This document shows positions 1 through 8,837 of a stretch of DNA of 40,103 nucleotides, piece by piece; the first letter of the stretch is position 1, and each line of letters opens with the position of its first letter. The translations under genes were made by a program, and so were the position numbers. The stretch is from CAYUWG01 sp964448285 (lineage in GTDB: Bacteria; Bacteroidota; Ignavibacteria; SZUA-365). The notes under the pieces were generated by a model. It was not told where the DNA came from and did no database searches. It worked only from the letters and a program-made list of their open reading frames with translations. The stretch lies in NCBI GenBank assembly GCA_964448285.1, contig CAYUWG010000031.1, positions 1 to 40,103 of the forward strand, read 5' to 3'.

Positions 1-1464
1 CTCTATATGCTGCGAGTCGATGAGATCCGCGAGGACGTTTCCCGGCGCTACGGACGGAAGCTGATCCACGTCGCCGACGAGAACAAGCCGCACGCCATCC
101 GGAACCGCCTGGAGGAGATACGCCATCAGTTGGACGTCAACCATGGACATCTCATCCACGATGAGCATATCGGTTTCGAGCGGCCTGTCCATCGTCCGCT
201 GAAAGACATTTTCCTTCGGATTGTATTCGAGCAATCGATGAATCGTCCGCGCGTCTGCGCCCGCGAGTTCGGAAAGCCTCTTCGCTGCTCTGCCGGTTGG
301 AGCGCAAAGCTCAACGCTCATTTCCAGCGCATCGGCAACGGCGAGAATTCCTGCGATTGCAGTCGTTTTTCCCGTACCAGGACCACCGGTAAGCACGATT
401 ACCGGATGAGCGAATACTTTTTGAATCGCTTCCGCCTGAATGGGTGAAAACGTTATACCGAGTTCCTCTTCACATGCGCGAATGGATGCCGCTACTTGGA
501 TCTGATCCTCCGCGGCAAGCTCCGCATTGAACAGCCGTTCGACGGATTGTGTGACGCTCGTTTCCGCATAGTAATACTCCGGGAGAAAAACGCGCTCGTT
601 TTCAAGCACTACGCGGCGATGCTCGGCGATGCGATGAAGAATGAACTGTACCTCCGTCGATTCGACTTTGATGAGCCTGCTCGCCGCATTGATGCATTCG
701 TTCACCGGGAGAAAACAATGACCGCCGGAATTCGCGGCATCGGCGAGGCAATACACGATCGCGGCGCTGATTCGCTCGGGATGGTCGGGTGAGAATTGCA
801 TCGAACGCGCAACCGTGTCGGCGGTGATGAAGCCAACGCCATCGACCTCGCTGATAAGCCTGTAGGGATTATCACGGATCGTATCGATGGTCTGATTCCC
901 GTACACGCGATAGATACGCGCAGCGTAGCCGGCGCCGACGCCGTGTTCCTGAAGAAACGTCATCACTACCTGTAAACCTTTGTGCGCTTCCCACGACTCC
1001 CGAATATCTTCGAGCGTTTTTTCACCGATCCCATCGACTTCGAGCAAGCGTTCGATATCATCGTTAAGAATATCGATCGTTCCGGCGCCGAACCGCTTCA
1101 CGATGCGTTTCGCGATCGTCTTCCCAATGCCCTTTATCCAACCCGATGCGAGAAAGCGTTCGATGCCATCGGCAGTGTATGGGTTACGAATCTGATAGGA
1201 CGTCCAACGGAATTGCTTGCCATACTTCGGATGCTGCACCCATGCACCACGAAGTATGTACGACTCTCCTGCGACGGGACCGACCATATCGCCGTTCGCC
1301 ACCACCGGGAAAAGTTCGTTTGCGACTTCGAATCGACCGACCACATACGATGATGCGTTGCTCTGATAAATGATGCTGATCAACGTCGCATCGAGTTGCT
1401 CCTCCTCTTGCTCGCGAAGCGCAGGAGTGCTATCATCATCTCGGTTATATTCTGAATTCTTCAT
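1..1464 (-). CDS. recD2: RecD2-type ATP-dependent DNA helicase (partial, 3' end outside window)
   Basis: This is an SF1B 5'-3' DNA helicase of the RecD2/RecD-like family, which acts in DNA repair and replication without RecBC. The frame stays open to the window edge, so about 487 N-terminal residues of a protein usually over 700 long are seen. The N-terminal part has the RecD2 OB-like segment, then tandem helix-hairpin-helix motifs (about residues 115-230, with GWIKGIGKTIAKRI and LLEVDGIGEKT). The Walker A motif GGPGTGKTT lies near residues 360-368 and the DE box in LIVDEMSMVD near 437-438; the visible part ends at VLADLIDSQHI. The ATG at 1464 has no clear Shine-Dalgarno sequence. A TTG near 1383, preceded by a GAGGAGGAG run, is an alternative start. 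The gene diverges from the next one with only 10 bp between start codons. Confidence 0.93.
   Translation of the reverse strand, partial: MKNSEYNRDDDSTPALREQEEEQLDATLISIIYQSNASSYVVGRFEVANELFPVVANGDMVGPVAGESYILRGAWVQHPKYGKQFRWTSYQIRNPYTADGIERFLASGWIKGIGKTIAKRIVKRFGAGTIDILNDDIERLLEVDGIGEKTLEDIRESWEAHKGLQVVMTFLQEHGVGAGYAARIYRVYGNQTIDTIRDNPYRLISEVDGVGFITADTVARSMQFSPDHPERISAAIVYCLADAANSGGHCFLPVNECINAASRLIKVESTEVQFILHRIAEHRRVVLENERVFLPEYYYAETSVTQSVERLFNAELAAEDQIQVAASIRACEEELGITFSPIQAEAIQKVFAHPVIVLTGGPGTGKTTAIAGILAVADALEMSVELCAPTGRAAKRLSELAGADARTIHRLLEYNPKENVFQRTMDRPLETDMLIVDEMSMVDVQLMAYLLQAVPDGVRLVLVGDVDQLPSVAPGNVLADLIDSQHIE
38..38. other. No independent feature (edge of recD2)
   Basis: The left window edge lies inside recD2; nothing else is supported at this end. 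Confidence 0.3.
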
Positions 1465-1474
1465 GGAGGAATGA

Positions 1475-1888
1475 ATGCAGTTTCATACGGAATATCTGAG
1501 CTTCCACACAAAAAAGAAACGGGAATACATCAATATCACCAGTGAGGTCGAGGAAATTCTTCGCAAAAGCGGAATCGCAGAGGGTATGGTTCTCATCTCG
1601 GCAATGCACATCACCGCAGGGGTTTACGTCAATGATGCTGAGGACGGATTGATAGCCGATATCGACGAATGGATTGAGAAGCTCGCCCCGTTTCGCGCTG
1701 ATTACCGGCACCACCGGACGGGAGAAACCAACGGTGACGCGCATCTGAAAAACCTTCTCGTGCATCATCAGGTTATCGTTCCTGTTACAATAGGCAGGTT
1801 GGACTTCGGTCCCTGGCAGCAGATTTACTATGCGGAATTCGACGGCCAGCGCCGAAAGCGCGTCATCGTGAAAGTGATGGGTGAGTGA
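1475..1888 (+). CDS. yjbQ: YjbQ/UPF0047 family protein
   Basis: This 137-residue protein has the normal length for the YjbQ (UPF0047) family of small trimeric proteins. The family signature is visible: HHRTGETNGDAHLKNLL in the middle, and GRLDFGPWQQIYYAEFDG near the C-terminus, matching the family G-x-x-x-x-G-x-W-Q-x-I pattern. The true cellular role is unsettled; weak thiamin-phosphate synthase activity is reported for the E. coli member. The start at 1475 follows a good GGAGGA at 1465-1470 with a four-base spacer. An ATG at 1471 is out of frame. The gene ends one base before the convergent VWA-OmpA gene, so transcripts from both strands probably overlap. Confidence 0.92.
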   Translation: MQFHTEYLSFHTKKKREYINITSEVEEILRKSGIAEGMVLISAMHITAGVYVNDAEDGLIADIDEWIEKLAPFRADYRHHRTGETNGDAHLKNLLVHHQVIVPVTIGRLDFGPWQQIYYAEFDGQRRKRVIVKVMGE

Positions 1889-3223
1889 TTACTTCTGCGT
1901 AATGATGATTTCGGTGCGCCGGTTCAAGCGCCTGCCGAGCTCAGTATCGTTGCTTGCGATCGGTTGAGATTTCCCCATTCCACGCGTGGTGATGCGATGG
2001 CTGGAAATCCCACGATCGGTCAGATATTTTTTGATTGAACGCGCTCGGGCATCCGAGAGCGCGATGTTGTATTCGTCGCTTCCGATCATGTCGGTATGGC
2101 CACGCACCTCGACATGCATGGCGGGATATTGTTTCAGCATTTCATAGATGCTCTGAAGTTCTTCGACGTATGCACGATTGAACGTGGCTTGATTGAAATC
2201 GAAGAGGATGTTTTCCAGAACGAACTTTTTATCGACTTCGAGCACCGGCACGTCTTCGTTGAGCACGACCTCGTCACGCGAGTTGCGGATCTCCAGAATG
2301 ACTTTTTCAGGAGGCACGGTTTCCGACATCCTGTAGCGCACGGCGTAGAGGTTCGTCAGTGACGCCGTAAAGTCATCGAGAAGAGAACTGAAGCTCTCGA
2401 TGATGTTGAACCGTTTCCCGCGCGTGACTTCCGTGAGCCGTTCGTAGGACTCGAATTGCGGCGGCGTGATCGCGAAGAGGCGGACAGCTTGCTTCTCGAG
2501 CAGTGTCACCATGGACTCCGTCGTAAATTCCGTTCGTCCATCGCCCTTATCCCCTTTTTGATGATACATCGCGTCCGTAATGAGAATGAGAATTTTCTGT
2601 GCCGATTGTCGGAATCGAAGCGTCGTCGCTTCATACAATCCTTCGAGCGCGTTTTCGTTATCATCTCCGCCACCGCCGATCGTCAGACCATCGATCCATG
2701 AAATGAAGGTGTTCACGTCTTCCGCGAACTCCCGTCGCCGTTCGATGCGGTCCGAGAAAGAAATCAATCCGAGGCGGTAATCGACTCCTTTATGCGCAAG
2801 GCGCTGCGCGAACTCGGCGATATTGTTCTTGACTTCATTCACCTTCGGACGCATGCTGCCCGTCTGATCGATAACGAAGACGATATCTATCGGCAGCGTA
2901 TTCGATGAGGATATCTGTTCAAGCGCCGTGATGATCACGGGGCGATTGTCCTGCAGGATGAACAGATCGTTCTTTTTCAAATCTCCGAAATATGCGCCCG
3001 ATGAATCACGCGCATCGAGAATGACGCTGACTTCCGGGAAGCGGCTGATATCGACGGAACGAAGTACTACGCTCACTCGCTCCGGATACGCACTGCGAGC
3101 AGAGATGATCATCGGGCGATCCAGTGGGTCGGTACCGCGTGAGGATTGAGCCATTGCGGAATCACACCACCGCCATAAGACGATAAGGAGCAAGAGTACT
3201 ATGGAGCCTTTGCGGCGAGTCAT
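1889..3223 (-). CDS. Exported VWA domain-OmpA domain protein
   Basis: This is a 444-residue periplasmic or outer-membrane-associated protein. A signal peptide (about residues 1-25, ending AMAQ) is followed by a short beta-rich segment. Next comes a von Willebrand factor A domain (about 110-310) whose metal-site sequence is DQTGS at 119-123, so a Thr replaces the first Ser of DxSxS. The C-terminal OmpA-like peptidoglycan-binding domain spans about 335-444, with LFDFNQATF, VRGHTD, ALSDARARSIKKYL and GRRLNRRTEI. The family binds peptidoglycan through the conserved Asp and Arg of the last two segments. It is the last gene of the leftward cluster of GldL/GldM-like and barrel proteins, which suggests it anchors or regulates that machine at the cell wall. 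A 129-bp gap separates it from the preceding gene, so it may also have its own promoter. Confidence 0.9.
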   Translation of the reverse strand: MTRRKGSIVLLLLIVLWRWCDSAMAQSSRGTDPLDRPMIISARSAYPERVSVVLRSVDISRFPEVSVILDARDSSGAYFGDLKKNDLFILQDNRPVIITALEQISSSNTLPIDIVFVIDQTGSMRPKVNEVKNNIAEFAQRLAHKGVDYRLGLISFSDRIERRREFAEDVNTFISWIDGLTIGGGGDDNENALEGLYEATTLRFRQSAQKILILITDAMYHQKGDKGDGRTEFTTESMVTLLEKQAVRLFAITPPQFESYERLTEVTRGKRFNIIESFSSLLDDFTASLTNLYAVRYRMSETVPPEKVILEIRNSRDEVVLNEDVPVLEVDKKFVLENILFDFNQATFNRAYVEELQSIYEMLKQYPAMHVEVRGHTDMIGSDEYNIALSDARARSIKKYLTDRGISSHRITTRGMGKSQPIASNDTELGRRLNRRTEIIITQK

Positions 3224-3352
3224 ATCAGTTCTTCAGTTCACTCGTTCTCTGATTGACATTTCATTAGCACAGGGAAGGAGATAAAATGACAGAGGCGATG
3301 GTTATCCCACCGCCTGCTGTAGAAATCTCCCGCACAGGGCGGGTCAGGGCTT

Positions 3353-5086
3353 TTAGAATGAAAACCCGAGTCGTAAACCGGGGACGATCATTTCCTGGTG
3401 TTCCCATTTCTCCGGATCGCGGAAAACGATTCGTGAATAGCGTACTTCCGCCCTCATCCAACTGAAAATGTTGAGATACAATTCGCCCATCAATCCGCCG
3501 TTGAAGTACTGCAACGATGCGCCGTATGTGGTTCTCCCGCGGTGATTGTATGCTAACTTCGCATACAGGTCAAGCGTGCCATCGCCGGACATCACGTGCA
3601 CCGTATCGGATACGAGCACGGGGTCGGAACCGCCATCGACGGACTGGTATCGTCTGCGGGCATGATTCACTTTCTGATAGCCGATACCGGCATGGATGCG
3701 CAGGCCGCTCATGAGGAAATTCAAATCACGCCAGTAATACGCAGTCGCTGTTGCGGGCATGTAATAGAACCCGACCTTATCCTCTAAGTACGCTTTCCGT
3801 TCTTTCGGATCGGTTGGGGGTTGTTCCCAAGGCAGCGGAACGAGGATGTTCTTGTTCTCTTGATTGAGAATCAGTCCGTTTGCGTTGGTGATCTTCTTGT
3901 TACCGAGTGTCGGAAGTCCGAAGGATACGTAGGCAGCGGCGCCGATACCATCGCCATCGTCGAATGCCGTTACCGGGATGGACAATTGTTTGAAGTATTC
4001 ACCTGCAGCGCCCCAGGTGCCATTGAGCTTTCGCGCTTTGAAAAGCGGGAAATCATCGTGAATACTCATGTCGCCCCACGTGAACGGAATGGAAGGACCG
4101 AGCTTGATGTACTCCGTCCTCGATGGTTCATAGACGAACAATGCATTCCACTGTGGCCCATAGAGGAACGGAAGGTTGACCCACTCATTTCCGATCTTCA
4201 ATTCGAATCCGGCGCGGATTCTCGTCACCTGAATCTCGACTCCGGAGGTTCTTTCGTCGGACTCGAGGGTCCACATGAAGCCGCCGCCGAACGGAATTCC
4301 GATTGTCGCTTCCGCAACGTACGGTTCAGGTTTGATCACGCCGGTTTCCATGAGGTGTGCATACTCCCAACGTGAAACGACACGCTCATAGAGATCCTGT
4401 GTGAGCACATCACGAAGGTTCTTCCGCCCGACGATTCTATAGTCATCGAATTCCGAGCTTTCGACATTGGTGATGAATCCCGCGGATTCGGGATTGCCGG
4501 CGTTCTTCGAACGCGCTTTCTCGATGATGATACCGATGAGATTCTCTTGATCCTTCGGGCTTTGAACGACGCGAAGCCGCGCCTTTCCCGTGAGGACCCG
4601 GTCGGCGATTTCGACCGCTTCCGCATCGCGGAGGTCATCGCGATTGTCGCGAATCTTTCTCATGATCTCCAGGATCATGGCTTCGTCCTGCACGACCCAC
4701 TGCGGGAAGTACCGTTGCACGAGAGGATCGAGCGTCGTTACCGCACGAAGGAGGACGCGGAGACGGATGTTCTCATCCTGGAAGTGATTCACGGCAAGAT
4801 CGAGCAGCCGCATGTAGTTCTGGCGATCGTCATCCGATGGCCTGTAATTTACCATCTCGCTGACAAGTTTATCCGTCCAGGCAAGACGGCGAACCATGTC
4901 GTCTTCCGAGTAATTCGCGCTTCTCATGAACCGCAGCGCCTGATCGACGGACATGATCAATCCGTCGGGGCTTTGCGCGAGAGCGTTCTGAGAAAACACG
5001 CCGATAGTGCAGAGTGTAAGAGTCCAAATGAGAAGGCTTCGAATCATGAGGCGAGAAGTTGTTGAGTGGGTGGTAGTGATGTTCAT
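3353..5086 (-). CDS. Exported protein: helical N-terminal region plus beta-barrel-like C-terminal half
   Basis: I do not recognise a named family. The protein has 577 residues. The ATG at 5086 was chosen because GAGGGG lies just upstream and a clear signal peptide follows (residues 1-38, ending NALAQ); upstream in-frame codons overlap the previous gene. After the signal comes a charged, mostly helical region (about 40-230). The C-terminal half is rich in alternating aromatic/polar strands and ends in GLRLGFSF, typical of an outer-membrane beta-barrel. The segment YGASLQYFNGGLMGELYLN followed by WMRAEVRYS matches the C-terminus of the upstream gene (YGIGVQYFNGRMMSDAWLE, WLRVEMKYT), so the two are distant paralogues over this part. 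Only 14 bp separates it from that gene. It is probably an outer-membrane component of the same machine. Confidence 0.72.
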   Translation of the reverse strand: MNITTTHSTTSRLMIRSLLIWTLTLCTIGVFSQNALAQSPDGLIMSVDQALRFMRSANYSEDDMVRRLAWTDKLVSEMVNYRPSDDDRQNYMRLLDLAVNHFQDENIRLRVLLRAVTTLDPLVQRYFPQWVVQDEAMILEIMRKIRDNRDDLRDAEAVEIADRVLTGKARLRVVQSPKDQENLIGIIIEKARSKNAGNPESAGFITNVESSEFDDYRIVGRKNLRDVLTQDLYERVVSRWEYAHLMETGVIKPEPYVAEATIGIPFGGGFMWTLESDERTSGVEIQVTRIRAGFELKIGNEWVNLPFLYGPQWNALFVYEPSRTEYIKLGPSIPFTWGDMSIHDDFPLFKARKLNGTWGAAGEYFKQLSIPVTAFDDGDGIGAAAYVSFGLPTLGNKKITNANGLILNQENKNILVPLPWEQPPTDPKERKAYLEDKVGFYYMPATATAYYWRDLNFLMSGLRIHAGIGYQKVNHARRRYQSVDGGSDPVLVSDTVHVMSGDGTLDLYAKLAYNHRGRTTYGASLQYFNGGLMGELYLNIFSWMRAEVRYSRIVFRDPEKWEHQEMIVPGLRLGFSF

Positions 5087-5100
5087 GCTGTCGATTCCCC

Positions 5101-7131
5101 TCAGTTGAAGATGGAAGGTAAGCCGAGACGAAATCGGGGTGTGAGCATGAAGTTGCTCGAATCCATTTCCCAAATTTCTTTGTCACGAAGAAGAAACGTG
5201 TATTTCATCTCGACGCGGAGCCAATTGGTGAGTTCGAGCCACGCGTCGGACATCATTCTGCCGTTGAAGTACTGAACACCGATACCGTAGGTGTTCTTGG
5301 CTGACAGGTTGATAAATGAAATACGGAAGTAAATGTCGAACACGTCCTTCTCACGTCCGAGGGTAAACATCTTTCCTTCATCTGCTGCCGTGAAGGTGCG
5401 ACCATCTTTTTGTGTTACCCCTGGCTCTACGACATAGGCGCGTTGAACCTGCATGAACGCACCACCGATATGAAGCCGGAATGCGACATTCGGATTCTCA
5501 GGACGATCCTTGAACATGATCGGATAGTACAACTGAGCTATCGTGGAAATGTGGAAGAACGTGTTGTTGTAATCCGTTTGGTCAGGGATAACAGGCTGGC
5601 TTGTGAGAAGGCGGATGTGTTTGTACTGATCGTCGCCGTCGAACTTGTTCGACACTACGAGATTCCCTCCCAGAGCGAAGGGGAAACCGAACGTGAAGTC
5701 GAAGTTGACGCTATACCCTGTAGGGGATGAGAGGTATCCCTTTTGAAAAGCGAGAGGGCTTGGAAGATCGGCAGCGTATAAGTTCATCGGAAGAACAAGC
5801 CCGATGCTCATGTCGTGCTTGTAGCCGACGGAAAGAGACGAAATCCCTGAAGTCCATCGCGGAAGTCCTACCTCATCGTTCCCCATCGAATACGTGAGTT
5901 TCCAGTCGGGAGCGAAATCGGAACGGGCTGGTGACCGAAGTTCGATGCGGTGGAGAGAGGCATCGACGATCGCGAAATCGGATGGGAACCGTCCGGGGTT
6001 CGCAACGATGTCCACGATCTGTTGAAGCCGTGCCTCTTTGCTTTCGACAAGTACCTGCGTCTTCACCTCATGAGGCGACGTTCCGATATAGTCGAAAATG
6101 ATATCGACTTTGTCTTCGCCGCCGCCCTTTCCATCGAGCATCTTCGGTAACTTCGTTTTTATGATGAACTGCGAAGCATTCTCACCGAGAAACGTCGCGT
6201 CCGAAAGCTTTATGGGATTAGGGTTCGGATTACGGACGCGAATTTTATTCTCCTCCGGATAGAGAATAGGGATGAGAGCAGTGGTAAAAGGCCCTGCTGC
6301 TTCAGAAGTTTGAGGCAACAATGCAGTGGTAAGGGTATCCTTATAGTACCAGAAATCTGCGAAACGGCTCGTGCTCGTTTCCAACTCATGATCGGTCATG
6401 ACTATGAACGGTCCTCGCTTATCGGGAAGAAAGAGATCAGGCGGCAGAGCGATCGGAGATTCCTGAGACCGGCGGGCAAGGATGTCCTCCCATAAGGCTT
6501 CATCTTCCAATTTGATGAGCGTACGAAGGTCAGCCCCGGCAAGCGAGAATCCTTTTGCCACTTGATCACCACCCGAACCACCTATACCGAGCGCGAAATT
6601 CGTTTCATCGCCTCCCTCGGTTCCTGTTTCCGCCGGGGGTAAGGTTTCGAGTTTCTCGATTCTGATCTCAAGAATGTCGTGCGGATCCAAACCGAACTGT
6701 TCCTGTTCCTCCGGAGTCGCTTCAACGTAATAGATTTCGATGCGGCGCGTCTGGGAACTCCCAAGCCCTTTTCTGCCCGGCACCGGGAATGTTCCATTCG
6801 GTCTGAACTCGTCATCATACAACCCGAGATCGTTGCCGCGCGTAAAGAGTTTATCGACACGCTCTTCGAAGCCGCGAAGCTGGAAACCCTTCACTTGTGA
6901 GTAATCATAACCGGTCGTTGCGGAAGTGCGTCGGCGTCCGGTGCTCGGACGCGGTTTGTCCTGGGCAGCGACGCGTATGATCTGGTTCTTTTCCTGAATG
7001 TCGGTGTATTCCTTTTTCAGTTCCGACTGTTTCGTTTTAATCTCACGGTCACTCTGTGCATATAGTACCATGCTGTGAGCGCCGAGCAATAAGGCGATAA
7101 GAAGCGTCGCGAGGACGTTTTTTTCATTCAT
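5101..7131 (-). CDS. Exported multidomain protein with Ig-like domain and barrel-like C-terminus
   Basis: I do not recognise a named family. The protein has 676 residues. The ATG at 7131 has GAGG nine bases upstream; a TTG two codons earlier is also in frame. A signal peptide (residues 1-25, MVLYAQ at the cut) is followed by a charged helical stretch with Lys/Gln/Glu, then a basic linker with RRRTS. The middle carries an Ig-like segment around IRVRNPNPNPIKLSDATF and GENASQFIIKT, resembling ASPM/SPD-2/Hydin-type periplasmic domains. The last 250 residues are beta-rich with repeated aromatic strands and share YGIGVQYFNGRMMSD and WLRVEMKYTF with the next gene. The layout suggests a periplasm-spanning protein ending in an outer-membrane barrel, working with the GldM-like proteins encoded just upstream. 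Confidence 0.72.
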   Translation of the reverse strand: MNEKNVLATLLIALLLGAHSMVLYAQSDREIKTKQSELKKEYTDIQEKNQIIRVAAQDKPRPSTGRRRTSATTGYDYSQVKGFQLRGFEERVDKLFTRGNDLGLYDDEFRPNGTFPVPGRKGLGSSQTRRIEIYYVEATPEEQEQFGLDPHDILEIRIEKLETLPPAETGTEGGDETNFALGIGGSGGDQVAKGFSLAGADLRTLIKLEDEALWEDILARRSQESPIALPPDLFLPDKRGPFIVMTDHELETSTSRFADFWYYKDTLTTALLPQTSEAAGPFTTALIPILYPEENKIRVRNPNPNPIKLSDATFLGENASQFIIKTKLPKMLDGKGGGEDKVDIIFDYIGTSPHEVKTQVLVESKEARLQQIVDIVANPGRFPSDFAIVDASLHRIELRSPARSDFAPDWKLTYSMGNDEVGLPRWTSGISSLSVGYKHDMSIGLVLPMNLYAADLPSPLAFQKGYLSSPTGYSVNFDFTFGFPFALGGNLVVSNKFDGDDQYKHIRLLTSQPVIPDQTDYNNTFFHISTIAQLYYPIMFKDRPENPNVAFRLHIGGAFMQVQRAYVVEPGVTQKDGRTFTAADEGKMFTLGREKDVFDIYFRISFINLSAKNTYGIGVQYFNGRMMSDAWLELTNWLRVEMKYTFLLRDKEIWEMDSSNFMLTPRFRLGLPSIFN

Positions 7132-7189
7132 GGGCAAACCTCATGATTCAAGGTGAGGAAAATAATCGTTGGTATCATCAAGGCACGAC

Positions 7190-8791
7190 TCATTTTTCAG
7201 AGTACAAGGTAACATCGTACTTCTCGTTGACCGTGCCATATCGAATTCGAATCGATGCTTCGGTTCCGTCCCGACTGACCTTTCCTTTCAAATAGAACTT
7301 TACCATCGTTCCATTGTCGTTGCCGGTTGTCGGGTCCTTTCGAGGGTCAACATCGAAACCGTCAAGCAAGTCCTGCCCGTCGGCGGTCTCCACTTCGATT
7401 CGGATATCTGTTCGTGGGACGTTCTTTATGTTTCCACTGATACAGCGACCACATCGCGCTGCGAGAAACTGAAAGACGTTGTTGATCGGATAGTCACCGC
7501 CTCGCTGGAAGGATGCTGAGGCGATGCGGTCTATCGGTGAGGTAACGGTGAACGGGAATTCCGAACTGGTCATCGTTTTGGCCGCAGAGTCAGGGAGTAC
7601 CTGGTAGATCCGATTGCGATACCATGCTTTGACTGTCATGGTCTGTCCTATAGCATCTTCCGGAACTTTATACTTTACGATCGTTCCAGAACCGCTGGTT
7701 ACTTCTTTCCCATCGAGATCTATAGCCCAACGATATGAACCGGCTTCTTCAAGCCCGTGCACGTTGATGTTCATTTCAAAAAGCTCTCCGGCAAAGGCGC
7801 CGCCTGGCTTCGGACGAACAAAGAACGGTTCCTTGACCGTGACGTTGAACTGAATTGGGCGCGAGCGACTCAACGCTCCTGCGCCTCTTCGATCGTATGC
7901 ATCGATACTGATTGCCTTTTGTCCGGGATCGGAAAATGTATGGCTCCATACCCATTTCCCGCGAACAGGATCAGGATTACTGAAGGGATTGCGTTGATCA
8001 GTCGGGCCGAGCGTCGAACCGCCACCGATAACATTCATCCCAGCCACTTTATCCGCTGTCGTTCCTCGGACTTTGACTTCGTTGAACGTTGGAAATCCGA
8101 CTGCTGTAATCAGTTCATCTGCCTGAATTTGCAACTGGTCATATGCCTCGGAAATCACCTCGACGACGAACTTTGCAGGATCGAGGCTTTCACTTCTCCG
8201 GATGAAAGCATCCAGCGGAGTTCCTTTAAGAACAGGATCGTAATCGATCGCTTTTTGAATTTCTTCACGTTTGAATGTGAGCGAGCCGACTTTTACAAGA
8301 GCCTCACGTCCAAGCTCCGGTTGAAGCTCGATACGGTTCGTCCCTGCTTCGACCCAGAATTCGAATCGGCCCGGGCCCTGGTCCGCCTTCCAATTGAAGC
8401 GATAGACACGTTCACCCGTCGTGGATTGCAAAGTGCTGTCGCGAATGTCTGTCGGATACCGCAAGGTTTGGATTTCATTTCCCTCCTTGTACACGTGAAC
8501 GAGCGGTGGAGTCGTCACGTCATCTTCTTCACCGAGACCTTTGACTCGAACGGTGAAGTACCGCGACTCGTTAACCTTCAACTGGTTGTCACCGGCGGCA
8601 GCGACGGCGGGCATATTCTTCAGCAACTCAAGAATGATGCGCCGATTCTGCTCTTCGAGCAGTCGTTGCTTTTTCAGAAGGTCTGCTTCTGCCTCGTCGC
8701 GTTCAACGATGATGATGAGCAACTCACAGATGACCGCGAGATAGAGAAAGAAATAGACTTGATATTTACGATAATGATCGGCTGATGCCAT
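7190..8791 (-). CDS. GldM-like periplasmic motor stalk protein (copy B)
   Basis: This 533-residue protein has a short basic cytoplasmic N-terminus (R8, K9), one membrane helix at about 10-29, and then a charged helical stretch (30-60, ERDEAEADLLKKQRLLEEQN). The rest is a long beta-rich periplasmic part, probably several Ig-like domains. That is the architecture of GldM/PorM, the T9SS motor stalk, although sequence identity looks low. It is a paralogue of the 9835-11340 product: AGELFEMNINVHGLEEAGSY and AWYRNRIYQ here (about 334-398) match AGEELNCDLSVTGLNNPELY and AFYEGRRYQ there. The start is supported by AGGAGG nine bases upstream. It follows a GldL-like gene by 46 bp, the gldL-gldM order. 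An unusual acidic residue, E23, lies inside the predicted membrane helix. Confidence 0.7.
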   Translation of the reverse strand: MASADHYRKYQVYFFLYLAVICELLIIIVERDEAEADLLKKQRLLEEQNRRIILELLKNMPAVAAAGDNQLKVNESRYFTVRVKGLGEEDDVTTPPLVHVYKEGNEIQTLRYPTDIRDSTLQSTTGERVYRFNWKADQGPGRFEFWVEAGTNRIELQPELGREALVKVGSLTFKREEIQKAIDYDPVLKGTPLDAFIRRSESLDPAKFVVEVISEAYDQLQIQADELITAVGFPTFNEVKVRGTTADKVAGMNVIGGGSTLGPTDQRNPFSNPDPVRGKWVWSHTFSDPGQKAISIDAYDRRGAGALSRSRPIQFNVTVKEPFFVRPKPGGAFAGELFEMNINVHGLEEAGSYRWAIDLDGKEVTSGSGTIVKYKVPEDAIGQTMTVKAWYRNRIYQVLPDSAAKTMTSSEFPFTVTSPIDRIASASFQRGGDYPINNVFQFLAARCGRCISGNIKNVPRTDIRIEVETADGQDLLDGFDVDPRKDPTTGNDNGTMVKFYLKGKVSRDGTEASIRIRYGTVNEKYDVTLYSEK

Positions 8792-8837
8792 GCTCTGTTA
8801 TCCTCCTGGGTTGATATCGTTCGAAGCGTAGTGTGTT

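Noticed and set aside
3329..3343. Hairpin CCCGC/GCGGG between the barrel gene and the VWA-OmpA gene
   Set aside because: Only five base pairs and no T run on the minus strand; not good enough to call a terminator.
7757..8785. 342-codon open frame antisense to GldM-like copy B
   Set aside because: The minus-strand gene has a strong ribosome site and a paralogue in the cluster; the antisense product shows no signal, domain or sensible start.
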